A program made the position numbers and the translations under genes. This document shows, one piece after another, positions 6,481 through 7,741 of a DNA stretch of 7,741 bases. Location: positions 1 through 7,741 of the forward strand of contig WGBJ01000237.1 of the NCBI GenBank assembly GCA_015494385.1, written 5' to 3'. A model generated the notes under the pieces. That model did no database searches and was not told the origin of the DNA. It saw only the letters and a program-made list of their open reading frames with translations. Every line of letters starts with the position of its first letter. Within the stretch, counting starts at the first letter, position 1. The DNA comes from Marinosulfonomonas sp. Lineage in GTDB: Bacteria; Pseudomonadota; Alphaproteobacteria; Rhodobacterales; Rhodobacteraceae.

Positions 6481-6510
6481 TCCACTTGCAAAATAGTGGA
6501 GTTTTGCAAG
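6481..6510 (+). promoter_or_regulatory. Two overlapping, mutually exclusive hairpins upstream of the cold-shock gene
   Basis: Hairpin A pairs TCCACT (6481-6486) with AGTGGA (6495-6500) around an 8-base loop. Hairpin B pairs CTTGCAAAA (6485-6493) with TTTTGCAAG (6502-6510), a perfect 9-bp stem around an 8-base loop. They share bases 6485-6486 and the loop of A is most of the left arm of B, so only one can form at a time. Neither is followed by a T-run, so a simple pdxH terminator is unlikely. As RNA this could be a switch in the cold-shock mRNA leader; as DNA, B could be an operator. Pairing is certain, function inferred. Confidence 0.5.
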
Positions 6511-6579
6511 AACACAGTTGACCTTTCGGTAAAGCTAGGTGAGTGAAGCAGCGCAGGGCATAAAGTTGAGCACGATGAG

Positions 6580-7113
6580 ATGAGTGAAGAAGATAACAAA
6601 ATGCACCAACCCGTGACAGGCCATGTTAAATGGTTTGACCCAGGCAAGGGTTTTGGCTTTGTGGTCGCTGATGATGGCGGACCCGATATTCTGCTGCATG
6701 CAAATGTGTTGCGGAATTTCGGTCAAAGTTCGGTTGCCGATCAGGCGAGGATCGAAATTCTGGTTCAGGAAACCGATCGGGGTATGCAAACCGTCGAAAT
6801 CCTGAGCATTACGCCCCCCGCAGGCATTGCCCATGATGACGCGGATTCCTTTGTCGGTCAGGATGTGATCGACGAATCCGGGGAATTGGAGCCCGCGCGG
6901 GTCAAGTGGTTCGACAAGGCCAAAGGGTTCGGGTTTGCCAATGTATTTGGCAGCCCCGAGGATGTTTTTATCCATGTTGAAATCCTGCACCGTTCTGGTC
7001 TGGCAGATTTGCAGCCGGGCGAAGCGATCAGCATTCGCGTGGCTGACGGAGAGCGGGGGCGCATGGCCACACAGGTCTTGTCCTGGGATTCATCGTTTCG
7101 GACACAATCATGA
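6580..7113 (+). CDS. Two-domain cold-shock protein (tandem CSD)
   Basis: A nucleic-acid-binding protein with two cold-shock domains, probably an RNA chaperone and/or transcription antiterminator in the cytoplasm. Domain 1 (about 13-77): VKWFDPGKGFGFV with RNP1 KGFGFV (23-28), RNP2 DILLH (36-40). An acidic linker (about 84-104, DDADS, DVIDESGELE) leads to domain 2 (about 106-169): ARVKWFDKAKGFGFA with RNP1 KGFGF (115-119), RNP2 DVFIH (128-132). Aromatic RNA-stacking positions are kept in RNP1 of both domains; RNP2 of the first has leucine instead of phenylalanine. The 177-residue double form is known in alphaproteobacteria, for example Caulobacter CspC/CspD, which are stationary-phase rather than cold induced. 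The ATG at 6580 has only weak ribosome-binding sequence; ATG 6601 (MHQPVTG) is an alternative. The stop overlaps the next gene by 4 bases. Confidence 0.93.
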   Translation: MSEEDNKMHQPVTGHVKWFDPGKGFGFVVADDGGPDILLHANVLRNFGQSSVADQARIEILVQETDRGMQTVEILSITPPAGIAHDDADSFVGQDVIDESGELEPARVKWFDKAKGFGFANVFGSPEDVFIHVEILHRSGLADLQPGEAISIRVADGERGRMATQVLSWDSSFRTQS

Positions 7114-7589
7114 TAAAACGCCGGGTCTTGATTGCAATCCTGACCCTTTGCGCCAGTGCGGCGCAAGCAAGTGAAACCTGTTCCCCCGATGCGGTTGATC
7201 TTCGCGGGGACTGGGGGCAGGCGCATTTCAGTGTTGAAGTGGCAGATGATGCACAAGAACAGCAAAAGGGGCTGATGTTTCGCGAAAAGATGTCGGCCAG
7301 TGCCGGAATGCTGTTTGCTTATGAACGTCCGCATAATGCGCGGTTCTGGATGAAGAACACACTGATCCCGCTGGATATGCTTTTTCTGGACAAAACCGGA
7401 CGTGTGACCAGAATCGCCGAAAATGCCAAACCACTGGATGAAACCCCGATTGATGGCGGTGACAATGTGCTGATGATTCTGGAAATCAACGGCGGCATGG
7501 CACGCGGATTGGGAATCACTGTGGGCAGCGAGCTGCGCCATCCGGCGTTTGATTCGTCGATCGCCGCGTGGCCTTGTCCGGCAGAATAA
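7110..7589 (+). CDS. Secreted DUF192-family protein
   Basis: The family has no established biochemical role. The 159-residue protein begins with a clear Sec signal peptide: MIKRR, hydrophobic VLIAILTLCASA, and likely cleavage after AQA (20), giving mature SETCSP; it is therefore probably periplasmic. DUF192 landmarks follow: EQQKGLMFREKM (50-61), AGMLFAYERP (65-74), FWMKNTLIPLDMLFLD (79-94), GRVTRIAENAKPLDETPI (97-114) and VLMILEINGGMARGLGITVG (120-139). The mature form has two cysteines, C24 near its start and C156 near its end, which could form a disulphide (inference). The ATG at 7110 overlaps the cold-shock stop as ATGA, indicating co-transcription and probably translational coupling. The neighbour gives no clear functional explanation for an exported protein. 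Confidence 0.9.
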   Translation: MIKRRVLIAILTLCASAAQASETCSPDAVDLRGDWGQAHFSVEVADDAQEQQKGLMFREKMSASAGMLFAYERPHNARFWMKNTLIPLDMLFLDKTGRVTRIAENAKPLDETPIDGGDNVLMILEINGGMARGLGITVGSELRHPAFDSSIAAWPCPAE

Positions 7590-7609
7590 CCCCCGCATGC
7601 AAATTAATC

Positions 7610-7631
7610 GCGCTTCCTGAAAAAGAAGCGC
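7610..7631 (+). terminator. Hairpin after the DUF192 gene, possible terminator
   Basis: GCGCTTC (7610-7616) and GAAGCGC (7625-7631) form a perfect GC-rich 7-bp stem around an 8-base A-rich loop, 20 bases after the DUF192 stop codon. What follows is ATTCTAGG rather than a T-run, so it is a weak intrinsic terminator at best; it may serve as a 3'-end stabilising structure. Its position between an operon end and a tRNA gene supports a 3'-end role. Confidence 0.4.
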
Positions 7632-7641
7632 ATTCTAGGGG

Positions 7642-7670
7642 TTTCCAATCCCTTTCACACTCTGTAGAGA
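7642..7670 (+). promoter_or_regulatory. Possible tRNA-Pro promoter
   Basis: TTTCCA (7642-7647) and TAGAGA (7665-7670) are 17 bases apart and would start transcription a few bases before the tRNA 5' end at 7680. Both hexamers are weak matches, so this is tentative. Confidence 0.22.
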
Positions 7671-7679
7671 AGCCTTGTT

Positions 7680-7741
7680 CGGGGCGTAGCGCAGCCTGGT
7701 AGCGCGACGGTTTTGGGTACCGTAGGTCGCAAGTTCGAATC
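7680..7741 (+). tRNA. tRNA-Pro(UGG), 5' part, cut by the right edge
   Basis: The cloverleaf can be drawn by hand: acceptor 5' strand CGGGGCG (7680-7686), TA, D arm GCGC (7689-7692) and GCGC (7702-7705) around AGCCTGGTA, anticodon stem ACGGT (7707-7711) and ACCGT (7719-7723), loop TTTGGGT (7712-7718) with anticodon TGG at 7714-7716 and G37, a 5-base variable region, then T-stem GCAAG (7729-7733) and the TTCGAAT loop. The window ends one base into the 3' T-stem. A 5'-terminal C (7680) and the UGG anticodon are typical of bacterial proline tRNA, which reads CCN proline codons. Identity is firm; the missing 3' acceptor strand cannot be checked here. Confidence 0.95.

Noticed and set aside
6858..7598. 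Minus-strand 246-codon frame opposite the cold-shock and DUF192 genes.
   Set aside because: It spans two well-supported plus-strand genes and has cysteine/arginine/histidine-rich shadow composition.
7635..7656. GGGGTTTCC/ATCCC stretch before the tRNA as a tRNA 3' fragment or attachment-site remnant.
   Set aside because: The complementarity is only about 4 bp and it does not repeat any visible part of the tRNA; no integrase or mobile gene is present, though the tRNA 3' end lies outside the window.

Overview
The window looks like ordinary chromosomal core sequence from an alphaproteobacterium, most likely of the Rhodobacterales/Roseobacter type. This rests on recognition of the protein families and their order (a PpiD-like foldase directly before trpE, a two-domain cold-shock protein followed by a DUF192 protein and a tRNA-Pro). 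No database search was possible. I see no insertion sequence, phage gene, CRISPR array, toxin-antitoxin pair or broken gene. The interest lies mainly in the intergenic regions.

Left part (1-5672), all on the minus strand. Read in transcription order it runs fabI (enoyl-ACP reductase), a LysE/RhtB-type exporter, gpt (xanthine-guanine phosphoribosyltransferase) and a class I/II PLP-dependent aminotransferase. These are packed with a 4-base overlap and gaps of 19 and 9 bases, so they probably form one transcription unit. A 254-base gap follows. It holds a striking 16-base perfect palindrome of the LacI-operator kind and a pair of 10-base-spaced repeats. Then come ppiD (a membrane-anchored, probably catalytically dead parvulin-type foldase) and, 18 bases later, the start of trpE, which runs off the left edge.

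Middle (5673-5827). This is the divergent intergenic region between fabI (minus) and pdxH (plus). It holds a plausible fabI promoter and a 12-bp-stem inverted repeat.

Right part (5828-7741), all on the plus strand: pdxH (pyridoxamine 5'-phosphate oxidase), a 146-base leader with two mutually exclusive hairpins, a two-domain cold-shock protein, a secreted DUF192 protein whose start codon overlaps the cold-shock stop codon, a hairpin, and the first 62 bases of a tRNA-Pro(UGG) gene cut by the right edge.

Functionally these are housekeeping genes: fatty-acid elongation, purine salvage, amino-acid transamination and export, envelope protein folding, tryptophan synthesis, vitamin B6 cofactor synthesis and RNA chaperoning. 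PdxH makes the PLP used by the aminotransferase, but they are on opposite strands in separate units and nothing in the sequence shows co-regulation. I find no strong evidence for a new biological system. The best leads are the operator-like palindrome without a matching regulon gene and the switch-like cold-shock leader.
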